Assembly: GCA_025201765.1 (NCBI GenBank)
Contig: MU623361.1
Coordinates: forward strand, 186,001-250,000
From: Daldinia sp. FL1419
Lineage: Eukaryota; Ascomycota; Sordariomycetes; Xylariales; Hypoxylaceae
Length of the DNA stretch: 64,000 nucleotides
Direction: 5' to 3'
In this document: positions 26,201 to 38,621 of the stretch, piece by piece
How the letters are laid out: each line of letters starts with the position of its first letter
Numbering within the stretch: the stretch's first letter is position 1
Position numbers and translations under genes: made by a program
Notes under the pieces: model-generated
Told to the model about the DNA's origin: nothing
The model's database searches: none
Seen by the model: only the letters and a program-made list of their open reading frames with translations

Positions 26201-27762
26201 GATGTTGATTGCTTGCTTTAATTTCCTAGGGCTATACTTGAACATCCCTCGGGAATATCAATTGACTTATTGCTAGTGGACTATTTTGCCTAGAGATTTA
26301 ATCACACCGAAAATAACGACGGCATTTGCTAGCGAAAGCTGTTGAGTGCGAGAATACCAGATCCGTTGATGGATCTTAGCAATACCTCCACCCCTATTAC
26401 CCTAGCCTGCATGTTTGCCTTAAGCCATACGATATAGCCCTTAATGGCCCAATATTTTGTCCTTCCCACCTCGTTGCATCAGCCAAAGCTGCTTTGATGC
26501 ATGATTATACGGCACGTGGGCAATCAAGGCGATATCCGTGCTAAATAGGGAGGTTCTTATTGATGGTAATGTGCTTAGCTGTACCCCATCCGACGCTATA
26601 TTCCCATTAGCTAGCAATAGGCCACTCCAGAGCATTCTTGTACCAAATCAAATGCCATTCTCTATCCTATCGACAGGGTGCATTCGCTCCGTCTCTGTAC
26701 CCTAGTCTCGGGGGTCAAGTAGTTGCCCTCCGCGGTCTTGACGCTGACTAACCCCCGTCCCCGGCGAGCGGATTTTCGGAATAAGGCTACGGCATAAAAG
26801 CCTTTTATATATAGGCGCGAATATTGATCATAGTACGCGTATTTACCTGGGTAAGTTCTTACTGACCAGAAGATAATACTTTTTAGAATTAGATGGGGTG
26901 GCGGTTCTTATGCCGTGCTTATTTTCCGCATATCTCAGCGCCAAGAGTCACGGGTGAAATACATGATCGTAGTTCCCGATATCATACATCGTATGGTATT
27001 TGCTATACACTTCTAGTACCTGGATGGGTAAAGTCTGGAGATGCTTGATCATTCGCTACCGACGGTAGCTATCCCGTTAGCTCCAACCCCTTTGGGAAAT
27101 ACCGGACAAGGTTCAACTAGAGTCTACTACCGGCTAATACGGGTTTCCTCCAAGAGGAAAGGTGTAGCCACCGGGGCAGCCCTGTGATATGATGTTGGCA
27201 GGAAACTCTGTGCGGTCCCTTGTTTTTACGCCCTAGACGCCTGGGAATTCTCGTACCCTTACTGGTCAAGATGGCACAACACCTATTCGCTCGCGGAACT
27301 TAAGCTTCACAAACCTCTGACCTTTGCGGGACTAGCTTGCCCGTGTCTTGATAGCCTACGGACGTGTGGATGCGACATCTTTACCTCCTGAGAAAACTTG
27401 GGTCGGCTTATTGAAGCGCGGCTATCGGTAAGTAGTAACTACCTAGTAAGTAGTACGGTATGTACCTATATCTGACTGCCATTGTTTTGTATGCGTAGTG
27501 GTGATGAGGCCATACATGCCGCACATGGCGCGGCGATGGAACACTAGAGTCGGACTCAAGACGTCGATAGAAGGACCGATGTATCCCACAGTCCGCCCCC
27601 ACGTTCTAGAAAACTTTTACACTTGCTGCCTCTTTAACTACTATCGCCAAGCCCTTTCTTCCGAATGCCTCATGACATGTCCGTCATGCGGGTTAGCTAA
27701 AGTAGCCCGCGAGTGTCTTCGGCGCTTGCACCTGTTTAGCTAGTAAGAACCATCCTCGTTAG

Positions 27763-28209
27763 TATCTGCATGCTGCTACTGCTGGGCTCGAAAACAAGTA
27801 TACGCCGACTTTCTCGAAGGATTTAACCAGTACATCCACCAAACGCCGGATGAGTTGTCGAATAAGCTTTAGGGGGCTGATGTTAACGGCTCTTTCGAAC
27901 GACTTCATGGGAAGTAGCACCAAGCTAAACTCCAACCAGATACCAAATGGCTTGTTGGTTCGAATAGAGAGGTCCACCAGCGGCCTACGGTCGGTCTAAC
28001 ATGCTAGTTATATGCGTGGTCATACATCGCTTCTGCTTTTGGGCGCCAACGTCGTTGATGCCCAGGCTCTGGAATTTACGGCCCTCGGTTTCTCTTCCAT
28101 TTTACGAAACGAATATACTGGATCTTTTACTACTAGGTCATATCAAATCAGAGAGCCGCTCCTGGCAGGCTTGCTGTTTACCAACTTTGTTGCGGATAGC
28201 AGCTCGTAA
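27763..28209 (+). pseudogene. Possible decayed gene fragment, unidentified
   Basis: One plus-strand frame runs 148 codons with a single internal TAA (near 27996), then a terminal TAA. The 3' half (28012-28209) has a balanced composition, with stretches such as GANVVDAQALEFTALGFSS. No family was recognised, no intron signals explain the stop, and the opposite strand is also open for about 70 codons at 27759-27977. It may be a chance open frame; it is listed only because nearby DNA has few such runs. Confidence 0.2.
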
Positions 28210-28939
28210 TCTCTGATGTGGACTGTGACGGAAAGGGTGGATCTATCTTGCATCACGAAAGAGCTTATTCGGCAACACCCCTGAGTTTACCGCTGATGTA
28301 TGTTCATATTAAGATATTCTCAGGAGTAAGTGTACCTCGCGATGCGGGTTTTAATCTCGAGTCTTGAGGATAGGGTATATCTAGAGCGTAGGGTCAATCG
28401 GGGTAGAACTGGGGTTAATTGATGCTTATAAGTGTTATATCGCTGTCATTCAGGCGCTATTTGGGTGATATTGGCCTAGGGAATTTTATAAAAGATTAGT
28501 TCATAGTGAAAGAACATTAATGCCGCATGGTTAACAGTCTTGTCACGGCATTCCGGCTGGAAACAGGTGATGTTTCTCTCGCGAAGTTGGGCAAGCACTA
28601 CGATCAAGCCCAGTTTCATACCGAGGGGCCGGGCTGAAGCTAGAGTTATTATAGCAGAACATCGACGGTTAAGAGGCCATCGTGAGGTTACTGAATATGC
28701 CTAGCAAAGGACAACTAGACATTGTTTAATAAGGTCTCAGAATAGATCACTGTTCACTCGCACTACCTTATTTAAGACTGTTAATAATTAAATCGCTCGA
28801 TGCTTTATTTGGAATTATCATGTTTTCCTAATACTAAATATTCGATACGCTAATGCGGATGCTAAAGTGATCATGTAAAATACCCGTACCCAGAGCACCC
28901 CTTCGTGCCGCTTTACGCCATTGTCTCATTACCAGGCGC

Positions 28940-30826
28940 TTAGACGTCCTCCTTAGAGGCGTTCTCGACGTTAGACACAGCGGCCTTATCCGTGAAGCCC
29001 ATGTCGGCAGCGTAAGTAGAGTGAGGCACCCACTTGGCGGATGTCCTGGGCGTAGTCTCCTCCAACATGCGGTCAACTTGCTCCAGGGTCAAGCCCTTGG
29101 TCTCGGGGATCAGGAAGTAGGCGTAGATAAAGCAGAGAGTGCAGAGACCACCCCAGACATAGAACACCTTAGGACCAAGGTTGCCCTTGTCGGCGTCCAC
29201 CATGTAAGGGGTGATGACGGCAATGATGCAGTTCCATAGCCAGTTGCTGGCGGTCGAGAGGGCGACACCACGGGCACGCATGGGCAGCGGGTAGATCTCG
29301 CCGATGACAACCCAAGCACCACTAGACAGATATTAGCGACAACTCTTATCAAATTGGAGCGAATTCAAGAGGATAAGGGTAAACTTACGGGCCCCAAGTG
29401 CTGGCAAAGAAGAAGATGTAGATGCAGATGAAGGCGATCATAGTCTTAACAGCGGCGTCGGCTTCGGAGACTGTACCCAGAATGGCAACGATGAACTGGC
29501 AGATAACCATTCCGAGGGCACCCCAGAGGAGTAGGGGCCGACGACCGATCCTTTCCATACTCCAGAACGAGATAGGGGTCGAGAAGACGTTGACAAGCGT
29601 GGTTATAAGGGAGATCAAGAAGGGGTTCTGAATGGTCCCGAGTTGCTTAAAGAACTGAGTTCCGTAGTACTATATGAAACGTATCATGTTAGCATTAGTC
29701 CTATGATTAAGAGTCTTTACCGTTCTTTCGGGAGCGAGCCGAAATGTTAAGGTTACTAGACTTACTGCTGAGCGTTAGTCATTATTCTTGAGAAGGGAGA
29801 AAGGAGAAAGGGGAAAGGGGAGGTATACGTACCAAATACGAAGTTCACACCGGTCCATTGCTGCATCATCTGCAACGAAGTTCCCAAGATGGTTCTCCGG
29901 AGGTTGCTGCTGCTCTTGGTCAAAGAGCCTCGGAAGCAGTTCAACCAAGTGCTCCAGTATCCTCCCGAAGGGGCAACCGACATCTCGTATTCGTGGTTCG
30001 CGATAATTTCGGCGAGCTCGTCCTGGATATACTCGGTTTCGACAGCATGACCGCGCAGACGTGCGAGCACCTTAGCAGCCTGGTCGAGCTTGCCCTTCTT
30101 GACAAAGTATCGCGGTGATTCGGGGAGGATGAAGAGACCGATGGCGAGAATAAGGGCCCAAAGCATCTGGAGAGCGATGGGAATGCGGTAAGAGCCGCTG
30201 TCGTTTCGGTCCTGGGTGCCATAGTCGACAGCCGAGGCCAAAAGCAGACCGATAGTGACGCAGAACTGGTAACCCGAAACGAGAGCACCACGGACTTTAC
30301 GAGGGGCAATCTCAGACATGTATAGGATCAGGATTGCGGAAACGGCACCAACACCGAAACCAGCAACAACACGACCCGCCACAATAAGAGCTAAGCCAGC
30401 TGAGGCAGTCTGAAGAGCGACACCAACGAGGAAAACGACACAACCGCCGATGATAGTAGTACGTCGGCCACTCCAGTCGGCAAGATCACCGGCAATAAGC
30501 GCGCCTGGCATCGGCAGTTAGTAAATTGAAATTTTTATGTATTATAGGGTAAGGAATAGTCTTAGTCACTTACCAAAGAAAGTACCAGCAGACAGGATGG
30601 AAGTGATGAGAGACTTGTGATCACCAGTAAGTTCAGTAGCACCGGGACCCTCGATTTGGTTGATGAAGTAAGGCATAGCCATGACACCATTGATGTAACC
30701 ACTGTCGTATCCGAAGAAAATACCACCAAAGGCAGCGAAGGCACACATTAGGTACGCCTTGATAGTAACCGGAGCCTCGACCCGGTTAGGGTCGACGGAC
30801 CCCTGAACCACGGCGCCGCCCGCCAT
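28940..30826 (-). CDS. MFS sugar (hexose) transporter of the RCO3/HXT type, about 529 aa
   Basis: Twelve-helix plasma-membrane sugar porter. Minus-strand exons are 30826-30574, 30504-29833, a proposed 2-nt microexon 29767-29766, 29669-29389 and 29321-28940 (253+672+2+281+382 = 1590 nt). Family marks in order: FFGYDSGYINGVM in helix 1, GRVVAGFGVGAVS, PESPRYFVKKGK after helix 6 (about residue 210), QQWTGVNF in helix 7, ERIGRRPLLLWG, STWGPGAWVVIGEIYPLP after the last splice, and PETKGLTLEQVDRM after helix 12. The short cytosolic tail ends ENASKEDV. RCO3-like proteins transport glucose or act as glucose sensors; this tail is too short to suggest a Snf3/Rgt2-type sensor. The junction within helix 7 is the only uncertain point; a single-intron alternative using donor GTATTT also keeps frame but drops two conserved residues. 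Confidence 0.9.
29766..29767 (-). other. Proposed 2-nt microexon (CA) in the sugar-transporter gene
   Basis: Exon 2 ends with one unpaired base (TTT G, donor GTACGT at 29832), whereas the next coding block must begin in phase 0 (TAC TAC GGA at 29669). Between them lies ACTAACGCTCAG, then CA, then GTAAGT, then a second branch-like TGCTAAC and CATATAG. Two bases supplied by CA exactly repair the frame, giving an Ala codon. Two branch points plus an acceptor and a perfect donor around two bases support two short introns. This is inference; RNA reads would settle it. Confidence 0.45.
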
Positions 30827-33029
30827 GACGGAGGAGATTCGAGTCGATATCGGATTGACGAACGAATAGACGGAGATAGCAAGAGAAATTTGACTTTCGA
30901 CGGTCTACTAAGCACGGGGAACTCTTATGCTAAAGTAGATAAGGTCGGGCAGGGGTGGTGGGTAATAAAGAAAGTAAAGAAGTGAAGGATGAGCGGCAAG
31001 GAAGTAAGAGAGGAGGGAAGAGGGAGATGTGATACATCAAGGGGAGAGCTAGATCTTCTTAAATGCGTGGTATGTGTGCGTGTGAGTGAATCTTACCCAG
31101 CACCACGGCACAGTTAATTAGATCTCTCTAGTCCAGGCTTCTCCTGAAGACCCACCTCCACTCCCCAGACGCCAGACGCCAGACGAGATGAACAGAAATA
31201 CTTTACGATTTGACATCTCCACTTGGCCATTCAGCAAGCGTCTCCACGCCGCACGCACGAGGACAAACCCGCAAAATGCCCAGAGCACTCCAGGCCCCGG
31301 AAGCTATCCCCTCGGGGTCACGGCCTTGTAAACCTGGCTAGAATTAGCTCCGTCTTTAGTCTAGGGTTCATTACGTTTCTGGAACATGACGAGGGTTTGC
31401 CAGAATCTGGGAGGTAGGTTACATTCACCCCGAGCTTGTTACACGCATCATGCATCCCATGGTTGTGTTTCCTGACCCCCACAAGATGTTACACCCTCTG
31501 CTTAGAGGGCATTCTCGTTTGATATGTCAAATGTTTCATTCAATGATTGAAGATGGAGAAAGTTGTTCATCTTAGTAGATTGTTTTCGTTGCAAATCAAA
31601 TCAAACTCATCCGACCTCATGGAGTTGAGATCACCAAACCATGACAATTGAATAGCACAATTAAAAACAAAAACAAAGAACGACCAATGTACCTAAGCTC
31701 TTACGAAGGACTCGCTTCCTGACACATACATACATGCGATGTCCTCGGCCTAATCCCATACACCATCATCCCATGGGGGGAATTCGGGGATGCAATCCTG
31801 CACTGGTTAATGTCCAAAGATGTCACGTCCGTGACGGTCTAATAGGCGCTCGTATCAGGGTTGGGAAACAGGCGGAGAGCGATGGCGGAGTGCAGCACCA
31901 ACCCCGACCTAGTCCCCGTACTACGGATGAGCTCCGAGGTGGAAAAGAAACCATGTGGGAGGAACAAAAAAAAAAAAACTTTTTGCCTCCCTCCCCATAC
32001 TTACCTCCTTAGTAGTAAGTACTAGACTTTGCGATCTCCATCGTCAAACTTCCAGGAGATGACGAGAACTCCACCGCCCATTAGCCGAGAGATGCACCAT
32101 ATACGCACCACCGTATGTAGTGTATCTTTCCCACCACTACACCACACAATACCCATTTTCCCCAGCCTAACTTACCCCAGAAAGGGACCCTTTACACCGG
32201 CCCGACCAGTAAAGAGCGACAGGAAAAGAAAAAGAACGACGATCGCCACCTCGATAAAGGGCCGTTCTCCTCGATCGCTGCCCCAAAACGATGGAGAACG
32301 ACCGACGAGAGGAAAAGATGGCAGAGACGCGCAGAAAACAAGAAGAGGCAGCGCAGCGCGCAGCGTGTGGTCCTGACTCGGTATACTCGGCTTCATTGTG
32401 GATCCGCGGCGATAGCGTCGGCCGTTTTGTCGTTGGCTCGACGGGGACCCTTGCGAATGCGGCTCCGCGCGTTGGCTTCTGCGTGGTATGATTGGTCCAG
32501 GAGGAGATTCTTCAGGCCTCTAGCACCATCTTTTTATTTTGCTGTACTCATCTCCCGCCCGCCGTTCTAGAAGAGCTGCTCGATACAGATTACCTGATAC
32601 TGACCTACCTGCCTTATAATGATGATGTCGGGTCGGATGTCAGGGGTAACTACCTAGGTTAGGTAAGTAAGTATATAAGGTAACTAGGTAGTTAGTTAAT
32701 AAAAATAATAAAGAACAGGAATGTAAAGAGAATTAATATTGTAATAAATAGGTACCTATAGGGGTTAATTGCCAAAAACGTGATCTGATGCGACGACGAT
32801 CGATCGAATGGATGGATGGATTCATCTTGCATGGCTTACCGATGATGATTAGATAGCTTCAACAATAGCGTATCGATCTAACCATTTCCTTATTCCCAAT
32901 TCATACCTAACCTAATCGTATCCTAACCTAGACCTAGAATTTCCCCTGGTTTCCTGCTGGCAACAGACGATTTAGGAGGTACTTTGGGTAGCCGAGACGG
33001 TCCGACTCGGGTCTATTACCCTGATCGAA

Positions 33030-33058
33030 GGAAAAAAAAAGAAAAAAAAAGAAAAAAA
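33030..33058. repeat. Interrupted poly(A) tract (G-A9 units)
   Basis: Two GAAAAAAAAA units followed by GAAAAAAA. Simple purine low-complexity DNA. Confidence 0.85.
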
Positions 33059-34140
33059 CCTCTTTTATCACGAAAGACCTTTAACAATTGATTGGTCGCT
33101 GCGCATATGCAACAAGTTATCGATAACTCATGTTAAGGGTGTGAGGATCAATTGTTTAATTCATCGAGAGTTGTGGCAATCTTGTCGAATTGTAGTAGTT
33201 ATGTGACAATTACGTTTCTCTTTAGGCCGACCACTTACATTTGAGACTTGCATTTTTAAACACTTATATTATACTGATAACCGACAACTTGGATTACTGA
33301 ATACACCAAATGCATCTAGTGCGAGATCTACCGCATATCTTCATTACGTCACGCAAGATATACGACATCCCGTGTCATCAGTCGTCAGTCATCTGTCACT
33401 ACTAAGGTACCTATGTATGTACTAGGTACCTAGGTACTTAGCTTTTTTTTTTTTTTTTTTTCTCTGAGGGCAGTTGTATGCCGTAAGCTAGACCACATAC
33501 ATACAACCTAATTAACGGTTAGCAAGTTACCTAATGTACCTCGGCGCATACCTACCTCTCTCTCTACCTAGGTGCGCAGTGGTATCTTTTTTCTAGACTC
33601 TTCTCGGTGGTGCCGAGTTCGTCTTTTGACCCTTTTCATACTAACGGCCGCGCCGAGACTGATGGTGCGGCTAACCGTCTACACTCCAATATCGACTGCA
33701 AAATTAGCCAGCTCTTAGCGTGCAATTCTCAAACTCGGCACGATATTAATCATTAGAAATTCTCGTACGAGTTTAAAGCGACAGGAATGCTGACGATATT
33801 TGAAAATGCACACTTTAAACGACATCGATATCACCGGATTTATAGTTTATAATTCCATCATGCATCACGCACACATGTCCATGTAAATGTACCTAGGTAA
33901 GTAATAAGACATCAATCAATCTTTATTCATTTCACCGGAACATATCCGCAATAAGTTTCAATCACGAAGCAAGTCACAAATTCGGTAAGACACACAGAGT
34001 TAGCAGCAGCAAAACCCATTCATTCTCTTGAATACATAGCATCTGCCGCGCATATCTGCGCCAGGCAGTCCGCATTACAACTACACATTGAACATCAACA
34101 TACATGGATGGTATTTGATTGATATCAAACCAACATCTTC

Positions 34141-34175
34141 GTCTCGTCTCGTCTTGTCTTATCTTGTCTTGTCTT
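34141..34175. repeat. Pentamer microsatellite (GTCTY)7
   Basis: Seven tandem pentamers, two GTCTC followed by GTCTT units with one ATCTT variant. It lies about 0.65 kb beyond the CYK3 stop codon. Confidence 0.85.
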
Positions 34176-34810
34176 GGGGCGCATTCCTGCCCATCAAATC
34201 ATGCCTTATGCTGCCAAGCGAAAATAATAATAATTTCTTGCCTTCGCATGAGAAGGTCAAAATGAGAAAAACATGATTGGAATCATTTCCATGCCGGCCG
34301 TTCTGGACGCAAGAAAAAAAAAAAAAAAAGACAAATGCCAAAGATGACAAGCTGTGCCAGAATAAAATAAAATAAAAAAGGGGGAAAAAAAACCACACCA
34401 AAAACGCATTCGCAGTGCTCCCTGTCCCTTAAACCCCTTAAACGCCGCGCAAATGCAGATAGACGAGTATGTTGTATATACTGGATACCACCGCCACTGC
34501 CCGGCCACACGTACACAAGCCACCGGCCTCCATTAATAATAAAAAGAAAAAGCCAGCCAGTGCATTTTTAGCTTGAAGTTCCAGTCCGGTCCAGTCCCTC
34601 CTCCTTCTCCTCCGTGGGTCCTTATTACCCTCGCGTTGTCCCCATCCTCAGTACCACAGTAGCACGTGCGTAAGTACGTATGTATGTTGTTAGCAGTAGT
34701 GTAAGTAAAAACCCCGGAGTCTGGGGTTTGGGCTGGATGAATTAGTTTATTTCTTTCTTTCTTTCGGTTTTTGTTCCGGTCTGCCCTTACTCCCAGGTCT
34801 TGAACGGTAA

Positions 34811-37800
34811 TTAGACGCAAACCCACTCGGCAAACACGCACCACCGCGCCGTCCGGTCTGCGAGCACTAGGCCGCGCCAGAGGCCGCGCTCAGAGCACTT
34901 GATGATTGTCTCCCATGTGCCGCCGTCGCTAGGTTCCTCGTCAGCGTTCCCCGCGTTGCGACCCCCAACCCCGATTCCGGATCTGCCAATACGTTCTTCC
35001 TTACGCATGAGCCGCAGGATCTTGCCACCCGGAGTCTGGATCGCTAGCTTAGCCGGCTTCCTGCCTGCGATGCTGCCCGTTGCGGAGCTCGGGTTTGACC
35101 CCGCTGCACTACCACTAGTCATGCTCAAAGCGCTGGTCGGCCGTACAAACGGCACCGGACTCGTGCCTCCTGGGTTGCTGCCCGATCCGCCCGCCGGGCT
35201 GGATGGATGCTGGCGGATAGCGAAGACAAACGTATTGTTAAGTGCCAGCCTGTGACATTGCGGCTGAACAACGTAGATATCATGGCGTTGGGCGTGGGGT
35301 GTTGGGTGACGGGTAACGAACTCGTAGGGTGGATTTTCGCCAGTATGAATGATTGGGAGGGCGAAAGCGAGAGGATGCGGGATGTCTTTGATGCTATGCA
35401 TGAGTCCGCGCTTACCAGCGTACACCTTCAAAATGCCGGTACCCTCGTCGCCTGGTAGGAGCGCTTTTACCGTGTACCGTTTTACACCACCATACCAGTC
35501 TGCTTGCGCAAGCGCGCGTTTCTTGACTATCTCACCGCTCTCAAAAAAGTCCCCATCTGCATCTCGTGCAAACCCTTTGGTTTCGACCTCAGCTGCCACT
35601 TCAACATCAGGAGGCACGTTGAATTTGATATGTACCATCTCGAGATCTTCAATGCGAGTTAATGATGTATTGTAATCCACCATAGAGATCATCTGTTTGA
35701 AGAACGGAGGACAAGCACCGGGTAAGTTAAGTAGTGTTTCGTGAGCTACAGGCGGACATATATGCTGTTGGCTATGGTGCTCAGGAATATGAGTCCAGCA
35801 AAGTTCGACGGGACGGGTTAGAAACCACCAAAACTCCGCGGCGGAATTGCTAGCGCTAGAGTATAAGCCGCGACGGGGGTTACTGGGACTTGCGAGACAA
35901 CAATCTATCATTCGCCACTCGTTATCAATAATAACGGCATTCCACCAATGATTTGATCGAGGCATTATACCCGTTTCGGGGACTTCGCCAGGAGTCTTGA
36001 GATAGCCCCGGATCACCTCCGAGTGTATACCGATCGCCGTACACATCTCATGAACAAGAACAGCATATTCTTCGGGGCATGCTCGTTTTAACTGGATCAC
36101 TCTCCGTGTATCCACGTCTCCTTCAAAATCCTCCTCCCAATTTACATTCTCTGCAACCCAAGTGAAAATCGCCCGGAGTCGTTGAACATCACTTTTGTAT
36201 GGCCTGCATACATAAGTCGTAGCTAGAGAAATAGCCGACGTCATCGGTGGTAGACTGCTGATGAAGCGGCAATTCTTGTCTACTTGACTTAGATTTATGA
36301 CTTGGTAGTTGATAGGTTCGCGGACCGGCATGCCATCAGCATCTTCATCTCCTTCGATGCTCTCATAAAGCTCATCGACGGGATCTATCGCCGGGTAATC
36401 TAACATTAAGCAACGGTCTCGTCGCTCGTTGCGCTCATTTTTGCTTAACGTATTCGATCGGTTGACATCTCTTCGGACTTGAACCCAGTCTCCATCATTC
36501 CTGAGTCCCATATCGGTGGCTGGATCTCGCAATAAGTTTGTGCTACTAGCTCCGGTAATTGCTGACATCCCGAGGCCCATCGAACGTTTGGTTGGTGAAT
36601 TTGGCCCAGAACCCGGGCTCATCGCAATACTACTACGACCACTAGCTACCCCAGTCTTTGTTGCCTCTAGAATTCTCTTAATGAAATTTTGCTTTTTGGG
36701 CTTGGCACTGCCAGGCTGTACGAGACCTCCGATGGGAGCGATTCCATCTTCATTGAAAGCAACTTGTGATTGGGGGCGCAAGGCCGACGTAGAATGACTT
36801 GGATGATACGATACCCCAGTGAACGGTGTAGTCGGTCGGTTTGAATCCCAATCTTCCTCTTCGTCGTCACCGTCCCGAAACCCTAATGCGCTCCGTGCTC
36901 GTTTATGCTTCCTGGCCAGACTACCTGCACTTGTAGCGCTAATTCCGCCTGCGGACACGCCACTCATCAGACTTCGGTTCGTACTATTCGTTATTATGCT
37001 TCGGTTTCCGGAAGAGGCGTCAGTCGAGTTCGTCTTCGTCGTCCCTGTTCTATCCAACTGCTGTCCGATGTCATAGAATGACTTTTGTTTGCGGATGGAT
37101 TTACGATCTGCGAAGAAGTGATCACCTATCGAAGATTTAGGTCTGCTGTATAGGGGATTCTTAGGCGGTGGCGGGGGTGGGGCTCCTATATCCTCTTCAT
37201 GATTTTGATCCTGATTTTGATCATGGCCATGGCCATGACTGCGGTCGCGATTGTGGTTATGATTTTGATGATCAAGAATTCCTGCGCTCGAGCTCTTATG
37301 GTGCATCTTTTGAAGACGTTTTTCCATCCTGCCCACGTAATTACTCAGCTGTGGAAGCGGTTGCTCTTGATAACTATTGCTGTGATGATGTGCACTGTCT
37401 TGAGACGAACCCCCATCAAACGATCCATACCCCGAATCTTGGAACGGTAGGCCGATGGACGTCAGTGGCCTTGGTTGCACCTTCTTCTTCGTCCGGTGGT
37501 GGACTAAGTCGAAGGACTCAGGAGACCATGGATCCAACGGTGGTTCTGGTGAATCAGCTTCCCGTGCCATTCCTAACGCATCCAATTGCTCAATTACGCC
37601 GTCCATAGCTTCACGTAATGGCGAAGGGGTAAGACCATCAGCAGCCGGGGAGTGGGGGCTCGGAGAAGGGACCCGCGGTGTATGATATCCATCGTGCAGG
37701 TGGCGATTGTCATAGGACGCATTTGACGCGATAGAATTCCCTCTGGCAATAACGTGACGGTGAGGAGGTGGAGCAGGCGGCGGTGGCGAATCATGCTCCG

Positions 37801-38621
37801 CTCCGGGCCGGTATGGTTTAAAACTAAACGAAGGCGCTGGTGACGGTCCTCTCGATCCGTATTGTTGCACCGGGGAAGGAGCAGGGGAGGGTTCTCGCTG
37901 ATAATTATAGGCCAGCGGCGGAACGGGGGAGGGATTTCTAGAGCCGTATGAATGGATAGGGGGGGCGGGGGATGCGGCTCTGGGGATATAGGAGCTAGTT
38001 GAAGGAGGGGGAGGCGCAGGCGCAGGCGACGGAGCTTTCGTCTCATGCCGCCGAAGTTCAGATGGTGACGGATCGCGATCAATAATGCTCTGAGCACCCT
38101 GGCGCGTGCTATTCTTGAATGAACTGGCCGAATTCTTCCTAGGCGGTGTGTTGGAAAGATTTCGTATTACATCTGGTTGTTTTATTATTTCGGGCTGCTT
38201 CGCGGTTGTATAATGAGGTGCTTTCGCATACGCCTCAAAAGGTTTTCGAAAAATTCGCGACTTGGACTTTTGCGGCGCATTCGTAGGACTCGGGGTGTTA
38301 CTTGCTGGCAATGGGCTCACCGACCTGGTAACGGGTCGGAAATCTTGAGGTAGAACCTCGACGAAATTAGACGGGAAAACGCCGACAGTTTTGTTGCGCC
38401 GTAATCTACCCGTCCACCACGATCCATCCCCCGCATTTAGACATTCTATCAAGTCTCCCTCGATAAATCCTAGATCGTGTTGCGACTAGAAGTTGAGGTT
38501 AGCAAAGTAAACAAAGTCGCAACCATATCGCGAAACACTAGATACATACTTCTCCTCCCCAAGAATATACGGCTCTGCACCAGCACGGAAACCGCGTAGG
38601 AAGCGGCGGTGCTGATCCCAT
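34811..38621 (-). CDS. CYK3: Cytokinesis protein Cyk3: SH3 plus transglutaminase-like domains, 1248 aa
   Basis: Acts at the division septum, where fungal Cyk3 binds contractile-ring partners through its SH3 domain and promotes septum synthesis. Two minus-strand exons, 38621-38550 (24 codons) and 38485-34811, are separated by a 64-bp intron (GTATGT..CTAACCTCAACTTCTAG). The intron splits the SH3 domain: WCRAVYSWGGE joins SQHDLGFIEGDLIE, continuing to GSWWTG and VGVFPSNFVEVL (about residues 13-72). About 650 low-complexity Pro/Ser residues follow, including a His/Asn/Asp/Gln tract (37197-37275) and PPPPPPKNP. The transglutaminase-like core lies at about 780-890, with the triad candidates Cys827 (KRACPEEYA), His870 (NHWWNA) and Asp885 (MIDCC). 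The C-terminal third is conserved-looking but not assigned. Yeast and fission-yeast Cyk3 are usually described as catalytically dead, so the residues here merit checking. Confidence 0.92.

Larger units (their letters stand above)
16772..28939. other. 12.2-kb gene-poor interval upstream of the homeobox gene
   Basis: No intact gene was recognised. It should include the homeobox promoter and possibly a long 5' UTR. The open frames are short, mutually overlapping and unsupported by motifs. Features seen: a 17-nt G run (23259-23275), three 9-bp CCCACGAAG repeats (21574-21600), AT-rich patches near 20.7-21.0 and 21.9-22.1 kb, many TACCTAGGTA-type palindromes between 22.4 and 25.6 kb, and a possible decayed reading frame at 27.76-28.21 kb. 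Base composition is mixed and not RIP-like overall. Confidence 0.5.
30827..34810. other. 4-kb intergenic interval, upstream of the sugar transporter and downstream of CYK3
   Basis: No gene recognised. Its left end should be the sugar-transporter promoter, with purine-rich DNA near 30.95-31.03 kb; its right end is the CYK3 3' UTR. It contains an A/G tract (33030-33058), a T run in a TACCTAGGTA-rich block (33.40-33.46 kb), a pentamer array (34141-34175) and A runs at 34313-34329. The longest open frames, around 32.0-32.5 kb on the plus strand, are Arg/Ser/Pro-rich and lack any recognisable feature. Confidence 0.5.

Noticed and set aside
32029..32570. Plus-strand ORFs up to 115 codons
   Set aside because: Arg/Ser/Pro-rich, overlapping in three frames and on the other strand; no family signature.
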